DNA of 64,000 nt from Pseudomonas synxantha BG33R (GCF_000263715.2 NZ_CM001514.1:6233496-6297495); one strand, 5' to 3'. Shown: positions 36,652 through 45,867, counted from the stretch's first letter. A program made the numbers and translations. The notes: generated by a model not told the origin, from the sequence alone.

Positions 36652-36741
36652 TGTGGGAGGGGGCTTGCCCCCGATAGCAGTGTGTCAGTCGACTGATTAG
36701 TTACTGGTACACCGCAATCGGGGGCAAGCCCCCTCCCACAT
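36652..36741. repeat. REPIN (two inverted REP units)
   Basis: Two REP hairpins in opposite orientation (TGTGGGAGGGGGCTTGCCCC and GGGGCAAGCCCCCTCCCACA) are separated by about 50 nt. The element fills most of the 308-bp gap between the divergent SPFH operon and the ynb-like operon. Confidence 0.92.
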
Positions 36742-36871
36742 TTGTTTTGCTGTGCTCTCTGGATTGTGACTAACCCCCTATAAACACGAGCCATCACTGG
36801 TGTCGGCTGCGATTAATCGGCACACTCCGAAACAGCTTTTCGCGGGTTCACGGACAAGGAAGCGCCACCCC

Positions 36872-37495
36872 ATGATTTCCATCTACCAACTCAAACCGCG
36901 GTTTCAAAACCTGCTGCGCCCGCTTGTGCAGCGCCTCTACGACAACGGCACCACCGCCAACCAGATCACCGTGCTGGCCGGAGTTGTTTCGCTGCTGGTG
37001 GGGTTGTTGATCGCAGGCTTCGCCCAACACCTCTGGCTGTTTGCGTTGATCCCTTTATGGATGATCGTGCGCATGGCCCTCAACGCCATCGACGGCATGC
37101 TCGCTCGAGAATTCGGCCAGCAGTCACGCCTCGGCGCTTACCTCAATGAACTGTGCGATGTGATCGCCGACAGCGCGCTGATCCTGCCCTTTGCCCTGAT
37201 CCCCGGCGTGAGCCCGGTGCCGGTGGTGCTGGTGACACTGCTTGCGGTCTTCAGCGAGTACGCCGGTGTGTTGGGGCCGATGGTGGGCGCATCGCGTCGC
37301 TATGACGGGCCGATGGGCAAGAGTGATCGGGCTTTTGTACTGGGTGTACTGGCCACCGGCGTGGCGCTGGGCTGGCTCGGCGCCGGTTGGGTCGAGGCAG
37401 TGATGTGGCTGATCGCCGCCCTGCTCGCCTATACCTTGGTCAACCGGGTGCGTCAGGGTCTCAAAGAACAGCAACAAACTCCCCCTTCTGCATAA
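36872..37495 (+). CDS. ynbA: CDP-alcohol phosphatidyltransferase (YnbA-like)
   Basis: This 207-residue membrane enzyme is of the CDP-alcohol phosphatidyltransferase family with about six helices. The signature reads NAIDGMLAR at 71-79, then G88, N92 and D96, where the family norm is DxxDGxxAR-x8-GxxxDxxxD. Asn thus replaces the first and third Asp, which normally hold the metal ions. The same form is, as I recall, typical of E. coli YnbA. The start at 36872 (MISIYQLKPRF) has AAGGAAG upstream; the longer open frame is not supported. It would join a CDP-diacylglycerol-derived lipid to an unknown alcohol. First gene of a six-gene lipid operon. Confidence 0.87.
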   Translation: MISIYQLKPRFQNLLRPLVQRLYDNGTTANQITVLAGVVSLLVGLLIAGFAQHLWLFALIPLWMIVRMALNAIDGMLAREFGQQSRLGAYLNELCDVIADSALILPFALIPGVSPVPVVLVTLLAVFSEYAGVLGPMVGASRRYDGPMGKSDRAFVLGVLATGVALGWLGAGWVEAVMWLIAALLAYTLVNRVRQGLKEQQQTPPSA

Positions 37496-37505
37496 GGATT
37501 TTGCG

Positions 37506-39254
37506 ATGCGCGAACAGCAAGAGCACACCTTCAGTACCCATGATGGCGTCGAGCTTTTCTACCGGCACTGGCCGGCCACGGCAGACGCCGGGCCGCGCAA
37601 GGCAATCCTGTTGTTCCATCGTGGCCATGAGCACTCCGGACGTATTGCCCACCTGGTGGATGAACTGGACTTGCCGGGGTTTGATTTCTTCGCCTGGGAC
37701 GCCCGCGGCCACGGCCAATCGCCCGGCGAGCGCGGCGACAGCCCCAGCTTTGCCACCAGTGCCCGTGATGTGCAGACCTTCTGCGACCATATCGGCGCCA
37801 CCTACGGCATCGAAGAGCAAAACCTGGCCGTGATCGCCCAAAGCGTCGGCGCAGTGATCGCGGCCACCTGGGTTCACGACTACGCGCCAAAAATCCGCGC
37901 CCTGGTGCTCGCCTCGCCCGCTTTCAAGGTCAAGCTGTACGTGCCCTTCGCCCGCCCGGGCCTGGCCTTGATGCGCAGGTTTCGCGGCAACTTTTTCGTC
38001 AACAGCTACGTCAAGGCCAAGTTCCTCAGCCATGACCCGGAACGGGTAGCGTCCTACGACAGCGATCCGCTGATCACCAAGGCCATCTCGGTGAATGTGC
38101 TGCTGGGCCTGTACGAAGCGGCCGACCGGGTTGTAGCCGACGCCCAGGCGATCCAGGTGCCTACCCAGTTGCTTATCTCCGGCTCCGATTTTGTGGTGCA
38201 CCGTAAACCCCAGCAACAATTTTTCGACCGCCTCGGCAGCCTGAAAAAAGAGCTGCATATCCTCCCTGGGTTTTTCCACGACACCCTCGGTGAACGTGAT
38301 CGAGCCGTGGCCGTGAGCAGCGCCAAACGCTTTATCTTGCAGAACTTCGCACACCCGCTGGACCGCGCCTCTCTACTGGACGCCGACAAACTTGGCGCCA
38401 CCTGCGCCGAATCCGAATCCCTTGCCGCGCCGCTGCCACGCAATTCGCTGCGCGACCTCTACTGGCGCATGACCCGCGCCAGCATGGGCCTGGGCAAGAA
38501 CCTGTCGGACGGCGTGAAACTGGGCTTCGACACCGGTTTCGACTCCGGCAGCACGCTGGACTACGTGTATCGCAATAAGCCTACCGGCAAGGGCGGGCTG
38601 GGGCGGATGATCGACACCAACTACCTCAACTCCATTGGCTGGCGCGGTATTCGCCAGCGCAAGCTGAACGTCGAGGAACTGCTGCGCCTGGCCATGACCA
38701 AGCTGCGTGACGAGCACCGCGAGGTCCGTATCGTCGATATCGCCGCCGGCCACGGCCGTTACATCCTTGAAGCCTTGCAGGGCGTATCGCCGTTGCCGGA
38801 GTCGATCCTGCTGCGCGACTACAGCGACATCAACGTGCGCGACGGTGGCGCGCTGATTCGCGAGAAGGGCTTGGGGGACATCGCCCAGTTCGTCAAAGGC
38901 GATGCGTTCGACCGCACTGACCTGGCCGCCCTGGACCCCAGGCCGACCCTGGCCGTGGTGTCGGGCCTGTATGAGTTGTTCGCCGATAACGCCATGGTCG
39001 GTGGTTCACTGGCGGGGCTGGCCGAAGCTGTGGAACCTGGCGGTTACCTGGTCTACACCGGGCAGCCGTGGCACCCGCAGTTGGAGCTGATTGCCCGCGC
39101 GCTCACCAGCCACCGCCAGGGCCAGGCCTGGGTGATGCGTCGGCGCAGCCAGGCGGAAATGGACCAGTTGGTTGAAGCCGCGGGCTTTCGCAAGATCACC
39201 CAGCGCGTGGATGAGTGGGGCATTTTCACTGTGTCCCTGGCACAGAAGATCTGA
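37506..39254 (+). CDS. ynbC: Fused alpha/beta hydrolase and SAM methyltransferase (YnbC-like)
   Basis: This 582-residue two-domain protein has an N-terminal alpha/beta hydrolase (about 1-290) like monoacylglycerol lipases: ILLFHRGHEHSGR, WDARGHGQSPGERG, nucleophile elbow VIAQSVGAVIA, Asp in ISGSDFVVH and His in GFFHDTLGE. The C-terminal domain (about 380-582) is a class I SAM methyltransferase: VRIVDIAAGHGRYILEAL, then DYSDINVRDG. The fusion is the YnbC type. It starts 10 nt after ynbA. Together the domains suggest deacylation plus methylation of a lipid or its head group; the substrate is unknown. Confidence 0.88.
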   Translation: MREQQEHTFSTHDGVELFYRHWPATADAGPRKAILLFHRGHEHSGRIAHLVDELDLPGFDFFAWDARGHGQSPGERGDSPSFATSARDVQTFCDHIGATYGIEEQNLAVIAQSVGAVIAATWVHDYAPKIRALVLASPAFKVKLYVPFARPGLALMRRFRGNFFVNSYVKAKFLSHDPERVASYDSDPLITKAISVNVLLGLYEAADRVVADAQAIQVPTQLLISGSDFVVHRKPQQQFFDRLGSLKKELHILPGFFHDTLGERDRAVAVSSAKRFILQNFAHPLDRASLLDADKLGATCAESESLAAPLPRNSLRDLYWRMTRASMGLGKNLSDGVKLGFDTGFDSGSTLDYVYRNKPTGKGGLGRMIDTNYLNSIGWRGIRQRKLNVEELLRLAMTKLRDEHREVRIVDIAAGHGRYILEALQGVSPLPESILLRDYSDINVRDGGALIREKGLGDIAQFVKGDAFDRTDLAALDPRPTLAVVSGLYELFADNAMVGGSLAGLAEAVEPGGYLVYTGQPWHPQLELIARALTSHRQGQAWVMRRRSQAEMDQLVEAAGFRKITQRVDEWGIFTVSLAQKI

Positions 39255-39256
39255 AC

Positions 39257-40555
39257 ATGCGCGAACCCGGTTTATTGAAACCCGCGGTGCTCTGGCTGCT
39301 GCTATTGGCGCCGCTGTTTTTCAGCACCTACGGCTTCGCCACCTGGGTCACCAGCCAGCGCAGCGACGTCGGCACGCTGGTGTTCGGCTGGGAAAGCCAT
39401 ATGCCGTTCTGGGCCTGGACCATCGTGCCCTATTGGTCCATCGACCTGCTCTACGGCTTCTCTCTGCTGCTACCCAATACACGGCATGAGCTGAAACAAC
39501 ATGCACTGCGCCTGCTGAGTGCGCAGGTGATTGCCGTCAGCTGCTTCCTGATCTGGCCGCTGCGCTTCACCTTTGAGCGGCCAGAGCTGGACGGGGTGTT
39601 TGGCTGGCTATTCGCGGTGCTGGCCGGTTTCGACAAACCGTTCAACCAGGCACCTTCGCTGCATATCGCGCTGCTGGTGATCCTGTGGGTCATGTATCAG
39701 CGGCACACCCAGGGAGTCTGGCGCTGGGTGGTGCATGGCTGGTTTGCGCTGATCGGCATCTCGGTGCTGACCACTTATCAACATCACTTTATCGACTTAC
39801 CCACAGGCGCCCTCGCGGGGTGGCTGTGCGTGTGGTTATGGCCAGTGGAGCACCCGAGCCCATTGTTGAGTGCGCGGTTGACGCGGGATACCCAACGCTG
39901 GCGCTTGGCCGTGCGCTACGGGCTGGGTACGCTATTACTGCTGGCACTTGCCCTGGTACTGGGCGGCGGCTGGCTGTGGCTGCTGTGGCCAGCGGTTTCC
40001 CTGGGTTTGATCACAGCCAACTACCTTGTGATCGGCGCGTCGGGCTTTCAAAAACGTGCGGATGGCCGCCTTACGCCTGCAGCCCGCTGGTTGTATGCGC
40101 CTTATTTAGCGGGTGCGTGGGTCAATTCGCGGCTGTGGACACGCAAACATCCACAGCCGGACCTGATTGTGGATAACGTCTGGCTGGGGCGCATTCCTAC
40201 GGCCAGCGAGCAGGGTTCATTCAAGGCCATTGTCGATCTGTGCGCCGAACTGCCGATTAATCCACTGGGCCGCGCTTATGCCTGCGTGCCGGTACTGGAC
40301 CTCATCACCCCGACACCCGACGAATGCCTGGAAGCCGCACACGCCATTGAACGCCTGCGAACGAGCGGCCCCTTGCTGGTGTGCTGTGCTCTCGGTTACT
40401 CCCGTAGCGCCACCGCTGTCGCTGCCTGGCTGCTGAATACTGGCCGAGCCGCCACAGTTGATGAAGCACTGGCTATTATTCGTACAGCACGGGCCAATGT
40501 GGTCCTGCACCCCGCACACCGTAAAGCGTTGGAGGGTTTGCACCATGCCCGCTGA
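39257..40555 (+). CDS. ynbD: PAP2 / dual-specificity phosphatase fusion (YnbD-like)
   Basis: This 432-residue membrane protein has an N-terminal PAP2-type block (about 1-270, seven or more helices) with NQAPSLHIALLV and YQHHFIDLPTGALAG as the lipid phosphatase signatures. A cytoplasmic dual-specificity phosphatase domain follows (about 295-432), with Cx5R loop CALGYSRSA; the usual HC before it is CC. The DSP part resembles enzymes that remove phosphate from phosphatidylglycerophosphate. It starts 2 nt after the ynbC-like stop. Expected to dephosphorylate the product of the YnbA-like step. Confidence 0.87.
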   Translation: MREPGLLKPAVLWLLLLAPLFFSTYGFATWVTSQRSDVGTLVFGWESHMPFWAWTIVPYWSIDLLYGFSLLLPNTRHELKQHALRLLSAQVIAVSCFLIWPLRFTFERPELDGVFGWLFAVLAGFDKPFNQAPSLHIALLVILWVMYQRHTQGVWRWVVHGWFALIGISVLTTYQHHFIDLPTGALAGWLCVWLWPVEHPSPLLSARLTRDTQRWRLAVRYGLGTLLLLALALVLGGGWLWLLWPAVSLGLITANYLVIGASGFQKRADGRLTPAARWLYAPYLAGAWVNSRLWTRKHPQPDLIVDNVWLGRIPTASEQGSFKAIVDLCAELPINPLGRAYACVPVLDLITPTPDECLEAAHAIERLRTSGPLLVCCALGYSRSATAVAAWLLNTGRAATVDEALAIIRTARANVVLHPAHRKALEGLHHAR

Positions 40556-40988
40556 TATGGAACTCCAGGTAGTCGCCAGCCTGCTACGCCGTGGCCGTTC
40601 CCTGGATCAGTTATCCACAGGCCTGACGTTGCTCGGCGTACTGTTCGGCCTCGCCCAATTGTTGTTGGCCAGTATCTCGACGATCTGCCTGCTGCTGGCC
40701 CTGTGGATGATCGTGCTGGGCCTGCTGCAAAAGTACTGGGCGCTGCGAGTGGCCTTCGACGCCGACCTGTTCGCCTTGCTGGCCCGCGACGTTACCCGCA
40801 CCCCAGACCTTGACCAGGCCCTGCAAACCCTCGGCCTGCAATCGTCCAAGCGAGCCGGCCGGCCGTGGACCGAACGCCGCCGTGGTGCCCTCAAACTGTT
40901 GCGTAAACAAGCCTGGTTGCTGGGCGCGCAAGCGCTGCTGACCATGGGCGTCATCCTCGCCAGCCCTTGGCTACCTTTCGCCGGATAA
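40545..40988 (+). CDS. Hypothetical membrane protein of the ynb-like operon
   Basis: This 147-residue protein has two hydrophobic helices close together (about 24-60: LTLLGVLFGLAQLLLASIST and LLLALWMIVLGLL) and one near the C-terminus (about 125-143). The middle is soluble and contains DADLFALLARDVTRTPDLDQ. GGAGGG precedes the ATG at 40545, which overlaps the ynbD-like gene by 11 nt. I do not recognise the family. Its place between the phosphatase and the acyltransferase suggests a scaffold or accessory role. Confidence 0.75.
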   Translation: MPADMELQVVASLLRRGRSLDQLSTGLTLLGVLFGLAQLLLASISTICLLLALWMIVLGLLQKYWALRVAFDADLFALLARDVTRTPDLDQALQTLGLQSSKRAGRPWTERRRGALKLLRKQAWLLGAQALLTMGVILASPWLPFAG

Positions 40989-40997
40989 GGAATTCCC

Positions 40998-41618
40998 ATG
41001 TTCGAACCCGTGGTCGCCACGCTGATTACCTCCATGGCCCGCACCGTCACCGGCGCTCGCAGCCTGTGGCTGGGGTGCGCGCCAGTACCGGTGCAACGCA
41101 TCTATTTCGCCAACCACAGCAGCCACGGTGACTTCGTGCTGGTGTGGGCGTCGCTGCCGCAGAACCTGCGCAAGTTCACGCGCCCAGTGGCCGGCAGCGA
41201 TTACTGGAACAAGAGCGCGCTGCGCCGCTACATCATCAACCGGGTGTTCAATGGCGTGCTGATCGACCGCGAGCGCAAAGAGCCTGTGGATAACCCATTG
41301 CTGCCCATGCTCGCGGCCCTGGAAGGCGGTGACTCGCTGATCATCTTTCCAGAAGGCACGCGCAATCTGGAGGAGGGTTTGCTGCCGTTCAAAAGCGGCT
41401 TGTATCACCTGGCAAAGAGTTACCCACAGGCCGAGTTGGTTCCCGTGTGGATAGCCAACCTCAACCGGGTCATGCCCAAAGGGCGTGTGCTGCCACTGCC
41501 GTTGTTATGCACAACCAGCTTCGGTGCCCCCCTGCAATTGGCAGAAGGCGAAGACAAAGCCGCATTCCTCGCCCGCACCCGCGACGCCCTGCTCGCCCTC
41601 GCCCCGGAGCACTCCTGA
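40998..41618 (+). CDS. 1-acylglycerol-3-phosphate acyltransferase-like (PlsC family)
   Basis: This 206-residue acyltransferase has the four LPLAT blocks: NHSSHGDFVLVWASLP (HX4D catalytic motif), a GVLIDRERK segment, IIFPEGTRNLEEGLLPFKSG and LVPVWIANLNRV. It transfers an acyl group to a lysophospholipid or related acceptor at the inner membrane. A housekeeping plsC should be elsewhere, so this copy is probably dedicated to the operon. It lies 9 nt after the previous gene. Confidence 0.87.
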   Translation: MFEPVVATLITSMARTVTGARSLWLGCAPVPVQRIYFANHSSHGDFVLVWASLPQNLRKFTRPVAGSDYWNKSALRRYIINRVFNGVLIDRERKEPVDNPLLPMLAALEGGDSLIIFPEGTRNLEEGLLPFKSGLYHLAKSYPQAELVPVWIANLNRVMPKGRVLPLPLLCTTSFGAPLQLAEGEDKAAFLARTRDALLALAPEHS

Positions 41619-41619
41619 A

Positions 41620-42552
41620 ATGGATAGCCAAACCCTGATGTTGTTCGGCGGCATCGGCGCGATTCTGGTCATCGCCTCGCTGATCGGCCTGATCCTCAAA
41701 CTGCGCACCCGTGGCAGCCCCAACGCAGTCATCGACAACCTCAACGCCCGCATCAACGCGTGGTGGGTCATGGTGGTAGTGATCGGCGTCGCCTTCTGGC
41801 TCGGCACCGGCGCGGTGATCCTGCTGTTCTACGCGGTATCGTTCTACGCCCTGCGCGAATTCCTCACCCTCACCCCGACCCGCCGCAGCGATTACCCCGC
41901 TCTGGTGGCCGCGTTCTACCTGGCCCTGCCGCTGCAATACGTGCTGATCTACGCCGACTGGTACGGGCTATTCTCGATCTTCATCCCGGTGTACGTGTTT
42001 TTGCTGCTGCCGATCCTCGCCTCCCTGGGCGGCGACAGTACGCACTTTCTGGAACGCGCCTCGAAAGTGCAGTGGGGGTTGATGATCGCAGTGTTCTGCG
42101 TGTCCTTCGTCCCCGCCCTGCTGACGTTGGACATCCCCGGCTACGAAGGCCGCAACCTGTTGTTGATCGCTTACCTGGTGATCGTGGTGCAGCTTTCGGA
42201 CGTGCTGCAATACGTATGCGGCAAACTGTTCGGCAAACACAAGATCGCGCCCAATCTATCGCCGTCCAAGACCGTGGAAGGTTTTGTCGGCGGGATCCTG
42301 TTGTCTTCACTGATCGGTGCAGCGCTGTGGTGGACCACGCCGTTCAATCCTTGGCAGTCGTTCCTGATCGCGCTGCTGATCAACTTGCTGGGCTTTGCCG
42401 GCGGGATTGTGATGTCAGCGATCAAGCGTGACCGCGGCGTAAAAGACTGGGGGCACATGATCGAAGGGCACGGCGGGATGTTGGATCGGCTGGATTCGGT
42501 GTGCTTTGCGGCGCCGATCTTCTTTCACCTCGTGCGCTACTGGTGGACCTGA
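41620..42552 (+). CDS. ynbB: Phosphatidate cytidylyltransferase (CdsA family, YnbB-like)
   Basis: This 310-residue integral membrane enzyme makes CDP-diacylglycerol from phosphatidate and CTP. The C-terminal CDS signature is complete: SAIKRDRGVKDWGHMIEGHG followed by GMLDRLDS. SPSKTVEGFVGG is also typical. It is a second copy; cdsA proper normally lies next to dxr. The ATG at 41620 follows the acyltransferase stop by 1 nt. With PlsC-like, CdsA-like and YnbA-like enzymes, the operon holds its own route from lysophosphatidate to a phospholipid. Confidence 0.9.
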   Translation: MDSQTLMLFGGIGAILVIASLIGLILKLRTRGSPNAVIDNLNARINAWWVMVVVIGVAFWLGTGAVILLFYAVSFYALREFLTLTPTRRSDYPALVAAFYLALPLQYVLIYADWYGLFSIFIPVYVFLLLPILASLGGDSTHFLERASKVQWGLMIAVFCVSFVPALLTLDIPGYEGRNLLLIAYLVIVVQLSDVLQYVCGKLFGKHKIAPNLSPSKTVEGFVGGILLSSLIGAALWWTTPFNPWQSFLIALLINLLGFAGGIVMSAIKRDRGVKDWGHMIEGHGGMLDRLDSVCFAAPIFFHLVRYWWT

Positions 42553-42584
42553 GCACCAGCCCTCGATACTGACAAAGAACAAAC

Positions 42585-42675
42585 TGTGGGAGGGGGCTTG
42601 CTCCCGATAGCGGTGTGACAGTCATCAGATACCTTGACTGGTCCACCTATATCGGGAGCAAGCCCCCTCCCACCT
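42585..42675. repeat. REPIN between ynbB-like and a frameshifted gene
   Basis: Two inverted REP units (TGTGGGAGGGGGCTTGCTCC and GGAGCAAGCCCCCTCCCAC) are separated by about 50 nt. The frameshifted gene on the minus strand reads into this element. Confidence 0.92.
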
Positions 42676-42700
42676 TGGCTCCTGTGTGCTTTCAAGACCA

Positions 42701-43067
42701 TCAGGCAGTAATCTCGACGTAGCGAGACTCCCCCGCCTCCCGTCGCACCCATTAGCCAGCCCCAAACAAAACTCAGCGTCGTGCGCCCGGCGTGATCCAC
42801 GCCTACCGTGCCACGTGACCACCCCGCGAGCAGTTCACCTTCCAGGGTCACGCACTGAAATAGCAGCTCGATGGTCTCTGCACCGGTCACCCGCCCGACC
42901 TGCGTGCCCATGCGAATCCGGCCACCCTGGTAAGTGCTCGAAATCACGCCATCTTCGATTTGGTAATGAAACACAGTGCCGGTGCCGGACACCCCTTGGA
43001 CGTTGTTCGCGACCGCAAACCGACGATCGTGCAAACGTGCGTGGACAGTAGCAGGAGAGTTTTGCAT
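42701..43067 (-). pseudogene. N-acetylglutamate-synthase-named small protein, apparent 1-nt frameshift near the 3' end
   Basis: The ORF reads MQNSPATVHARLHDRRFAVA...VFHYQIEDGVISSTYQGGRI...FVWGWLMGATGGGG and then becomes unlike any protein, running through the REPIN to a stop at 42537 (176 residues). If one base is removed from the run of five C at 42730-42734, the frame continues as GGGESRYVEITA and stops at 42701, giving about 121 residues. The repaired form fits a small family often named n-acetylglutamate synthase without evidence of activity. Either a real extension/frameshift or a homopolymer sequencing error. Ribosome site AAGGATG lies upstream of the ATG at 43067. Confidence 0.65.
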
Positions 43068-43105
43068 CAGTACGCATCCTTGAATTAAGCGAATCCAAAA
43101 CGTAA

Positions 43106-43134
43106 AAAAGGGGCTGTTGAAAACAGCCCCTTTT
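43106..43134 (-). terminator. Terminator after glmS
   Basis: AAAAGGGGCTGTT-GAA-AACAGCCCCTTTT: a strong GC stem with T-runs on both sides, 18 nt after the glmS stop on the minus strand. It may also work for plus-strand transcripts. Confidence 0.93.
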
Positions 43135-43151
43135 GGGTACGTCAGTAAGCC

Positions 43152-44984
43152 TTACTCCACCGTCACCGACTTCGCCAGGTTACGCGGCTGGTCAACGTCG
43201 GTGCCCTTGAGCACGGCGACGTAGTACGACAGCAATTGCAGCGGGATGGTGTAGAGGATCGGCGACAGCGTGTCGTGGATGTGCGGCATGTTGATCACGT
43301 GAGTGCCTTCGCCATTGGTCATGCCCGCCTTCTCGTCTGCGAAGACGATCAGTTGGCCACCACGGGCGCGTACTTCCTGCAGGTTGGACTTGAGCTTCTC
43401 CAGCAGTTCGTTGTTCGGCGCGACGGTGACCACCGGCATGTCGTCATCCACCAAGGCCAGTGGGCCGTGCTTCAGCTCGCCGGCCGGGTAGGCTTCGGCG
43501 TGGATGTACGAGATTTCCTTGAGTTTCAGCGAGCCTTCCATTGCCACCGGGTATTGCGCGCCACGGCCGAGGAACAGGGTGTGGTTCTTGTCGGCGAACA
43601 GCTCGGCGACTTTTTCCACGGTGCTGTCCATGGCCAGGGCTTCACCCAGGCGGGTCGGCAGACGACGCAGTTCTTCCACCAGAGTGGCTTCGACGCCCTC
43701 GGCGAGGGTGCCGCGTACTTGACCCAGGGACAGGGTCAGCAACAACAGGCCTACCAATTGGGTAGTGAAGGCCTTGGTGGAGGCCACGCCGATTTCGCGA
43801 CCAGCCTGGGTCAGCAGGGTCAGGTCGGATTCACGCACCAGGGAGCTGATGCTGACGTTGCAGATGGCCAGGCTGCCGAGGAAGCCCAGCTCCTTGGCAT
43901 TGCGCAGGGCCGCCAGGGTGTCGGCGGTTTCGCCGGACTGGGAGATGGTCACGAACAGGGTGTCTGGCTGCACTACCACTTTGCGATAGCGGAACTCGCT
44001 GGCAACTTCGACTTGGCACGGGATGCCGGCCAATTCTTCCAGCCAATAACGCGCGACCATACCGGCGTGGTAGCTGGTGCCGCAGGCGACGATTTGTACA
44101 TTGCGCACTTTGGCGAACAGTTCGGCGGCTTGCGGGCCGAAGGCGTTGACCAGCACCTGGTTCTGGCTCAGCCGACCTTCCAGGGTGCGTTGCACCACGG
44201 ATGGCTGCTCGTGGATTTCCTTGAGCATGAAGTGGCGGAACTCGCCTTTGTCGGCGGCTTCGGCCCCGTCGCGGTATTGCACGGCTTCACGCTCGACCGA
44301 CTGACCGTCAACGTCCCAGATCTGTACGCTTTCACGGCGGATGTCGGCAATATCGCCTTCTTCCAGGTACATGAAACGGTCGGTCACCTGGCGCAGGGCC
44401 AGTTGGTCGGAGGCAAGGAAGTTCTCGCCCAGGCCCAGGCCGATTACCAATGGGCTGCCACTGCGCGCGGCAACCAAGCGGTCAGGTTGGCTGGCACTGA
44501 TCACGGCCAGGCCGTAGGCGCCGTGCAGCTCTTTGACTGTGGCCTTGAGGGCTGTGGTCAGGTCACTGTGGTCTTTGAGCTTGTGGTTGAGCAGGTGGGC
44601 GATCACTTCGGTGTCGGTGTCCGAGGTGAACACGTAGCCCAGGCCCTTGAGTTGCTCACGCAGCACTTCGTGGTTTTCGATGATGCCGTTGTGCACCACC
44701 GCCAGGTCACCGGAAAAATGCGGGTGGGCGTTGCGTTCGCACGGCGCGCCGTGGGTGGCCCAACGGGTGTGGGCGATACCCAGGCGACCCGCCAGAGGCT
44801 CGCCGGCCAGAGCCTGGTCCAACTCGCTGACCTTGCCCGGGCGGCGCATACGCTCCAGCTTGCCGGCGTTGGTGAAGACGGCCACGCCTGCGCTGTCATA
44901 GCCGCGGTATTCCAGGCGCTTGAGGCCTTCGATCAGGATGGCAGTTACGTTACGTTCGGCGACTGCGCCAACAATTCCACACAT
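43152..44984 (-). CDS. glmS: Glutamine-fructose-6-phosphate aminotransferase
   Basis: This 610-residue enzyme makes glucosamine-6-phosphate from fructose-6-phosphate and glutamine, the first step to UDP-GlcNAc. The N-terminal glutaminase domain starts with the catalytic Cys ([12 protein letters not shown]) and has [15 protein letters not shown]. Two SIS domains follow ([34 protein letters not shown]). It ends LAKSVTVE as in the family. The C-terminus/downstream of glmS is the known Tn7 insertion site in bacteria; no Tn7 is present here. glmR lies 10 nt upstream on the same strand. Confidence 0.97.
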   Translation of the reverse strand: MCGIVGAVAERNVTAILIEGLKRLEYRGYDSAGVAVFTNAGKLERMRRPGKVSELDQALAGEPLAGRLGIAHTRWATHGAPCERNAHPHFSGDLAVVHNGIIENHEVLREQLKGLGYVFTSDTDTEVIAHLLNHKLKDHSDLTTALKATVKELHGAYGLAVISASQPDRLVAARSGSPLVIGLGLGENFLASDQLALRQVTDRFMYLEEGDIADIRRESVQIWDVDGQSVEREAVQYRDGAEAADKGEFRHFMLKEIHEQPSVVQRTLEGRLSQNQVLVNAFGPQAAELFAKVRNVQIVACGTSYHAGMVARYWLEELAGIPCQVEVASEFRYRKVVVQPDTLFVTISQSGETADTLAALRNAKELGFLGSLAICNVSISSLVRESDLTLLTQAGREIGVASTKAFTTQLVGLLLLTLSLGQVRGTLAEGVEATLVEELRRLPTRLGEALAMDSTVEKVAELFADKNHTLFLGRGAQYPVAMEGSLKLKEISYIHAEAYPAGELKHGPLALVDDDMPVVTVAPNNELLEKLKSNLQEVRARGGQLIVFADEKAGMTNGEGTHVINMPHIHDTLSPILYTIPLQLLSYYVAVLKGTDVDQPRNLAKSVTVE

Positions 44985-44994
44985 GGTGTTTCTC

Positions 44995-45762
44995 CTAGAT
45001 GACTGCCGCGCATATCAGCGTAATGCCGCGGGCTTGGATCTGGTCGCGGGCCTCAAGTGGCAGGCGATCATCGGTAATAAGGGTATGGACGCTGCTCCAG
45101 GGCAGTTCCAGGTTGGGAATCTTGCGGCCAATCTTGTCGGACTCGACCATCACCACCACTTCACGGGCGACCTCAGCCATCACACGGCTCAGGCCCAGCA
45201 GTTCGTTGAAGGTGGTGGTGCCGCGCTGCAAGTCGATGCCGTCGGCGCCGATGAACAACTGATCGAAATCGTAGGAACGCAGCACCTGCTCGGCGACCTG
45301 CCCCTGGAACGAGTCCGAATGCGGGTCCCAGGTACCGCCGGTCATTAACAGCACCGGTTCATGTTCCAGTTCGCTCAGGGCGCGGGCCACATTCAAGGAA
45401 TTGGTCATAACCACCAGCCCGGGTTGATGACCGAGTTCCGGAATCATGGCGGCGGTGGTGCTGCCGCTGTCGATGATGATGCGCGCATGTTCACGCAAGC
45501 GCACCACGGCGGCACGGGCAATAGCGCGCTTGTAGGCCGAGATGGGCTGGGCGGCGTCACCCACCAGCTCTTGGGGCATGGTGATTGCGCCACCGTAGCG
45601 ACGCAGGAGCAGGCCGTTACTTTCGAGGGCGGCCAAGTCCTTGCGGATGGTGACTTCCGAAGTTTCGAAACGCTTGGCCAATTCGTCCACGCTGACTTCG
45701 CCCTGTTCATTGAGCAAGGTCAGGATATTGTGGCGCCGCTGGGGAGTATTTCGTTTCGACAT
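44995..45762 (-). CDS. glmR: DeoR-family regulator beside glmS (GlmR)
   Basis: This 255-residue DeoR/GlpR-type repressor has an N-terminal winged helix ([20 protein letters not shown], then [17 protein letters not shown]) and a C-terminal sugar-phosphate sensing domain ([37 protein letters not shown]). It sits between glmU and glmS; in P. aeruginosa the gene at this place is called glmR and affects amino-sugar metabolism. The start at 45762 ([12 protein letters not shown]) is the family start; an open frame 39 nt longer is unsupported. Repeats of TTTCGTTTCGA around the start could be its own operator. Confidence 0.9.
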   Translation of the reverse strand: MSKRNTPQRRHNILTLLNEQGEVSVDELAKRFETSEVTIRKDLAALESNGLLLRRYGGAITMPQELVGDAAQPISAYKRAIARAAVVRLREHARIIIDSGSTTAAMIPELGHQPGLVVMTNSLNVARALSELEHEPVLLMTGGTWDPHSDSFQGQVAEQVLRSYDFDQLFIGADGIDLQRGTTTFNELLGLSRVMAEVAREVVVMVESDKIGRKIPNLELPWSSVHTLITDDRLPLEARDQIQARGITLICAAVI

Positions 45763-45785
45763 GGCGATGATAAGTTTCGTTTCGA
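45749..45785. promoter_or_regulatory. Direct repeats TTTCGTTTCGA at the glmR start
   Basis: The 11-mer TTTCGTTTCGA occurs at 45749-45759 and 45775-45785, 26 bp apart, overlapping the glmR start codon region. Repeated TTTCG-type half sites are usual for DeoR/GlpR regulators, so autoregulation is plausible. Confidence 0.4.
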
Positions 45786-45867
45786 AAGATAACGAAGGCA
45801 ATCAAAACCTATTGGCGAAAGATCGTCAAGCGGGGCGATAACTATTTTTTTAAACAACACCGACAAA

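Noticed and set aside
43236..45002. 588-residue plus-strand frame over glmS
   Set aside because: Antisense shadow of glmS.
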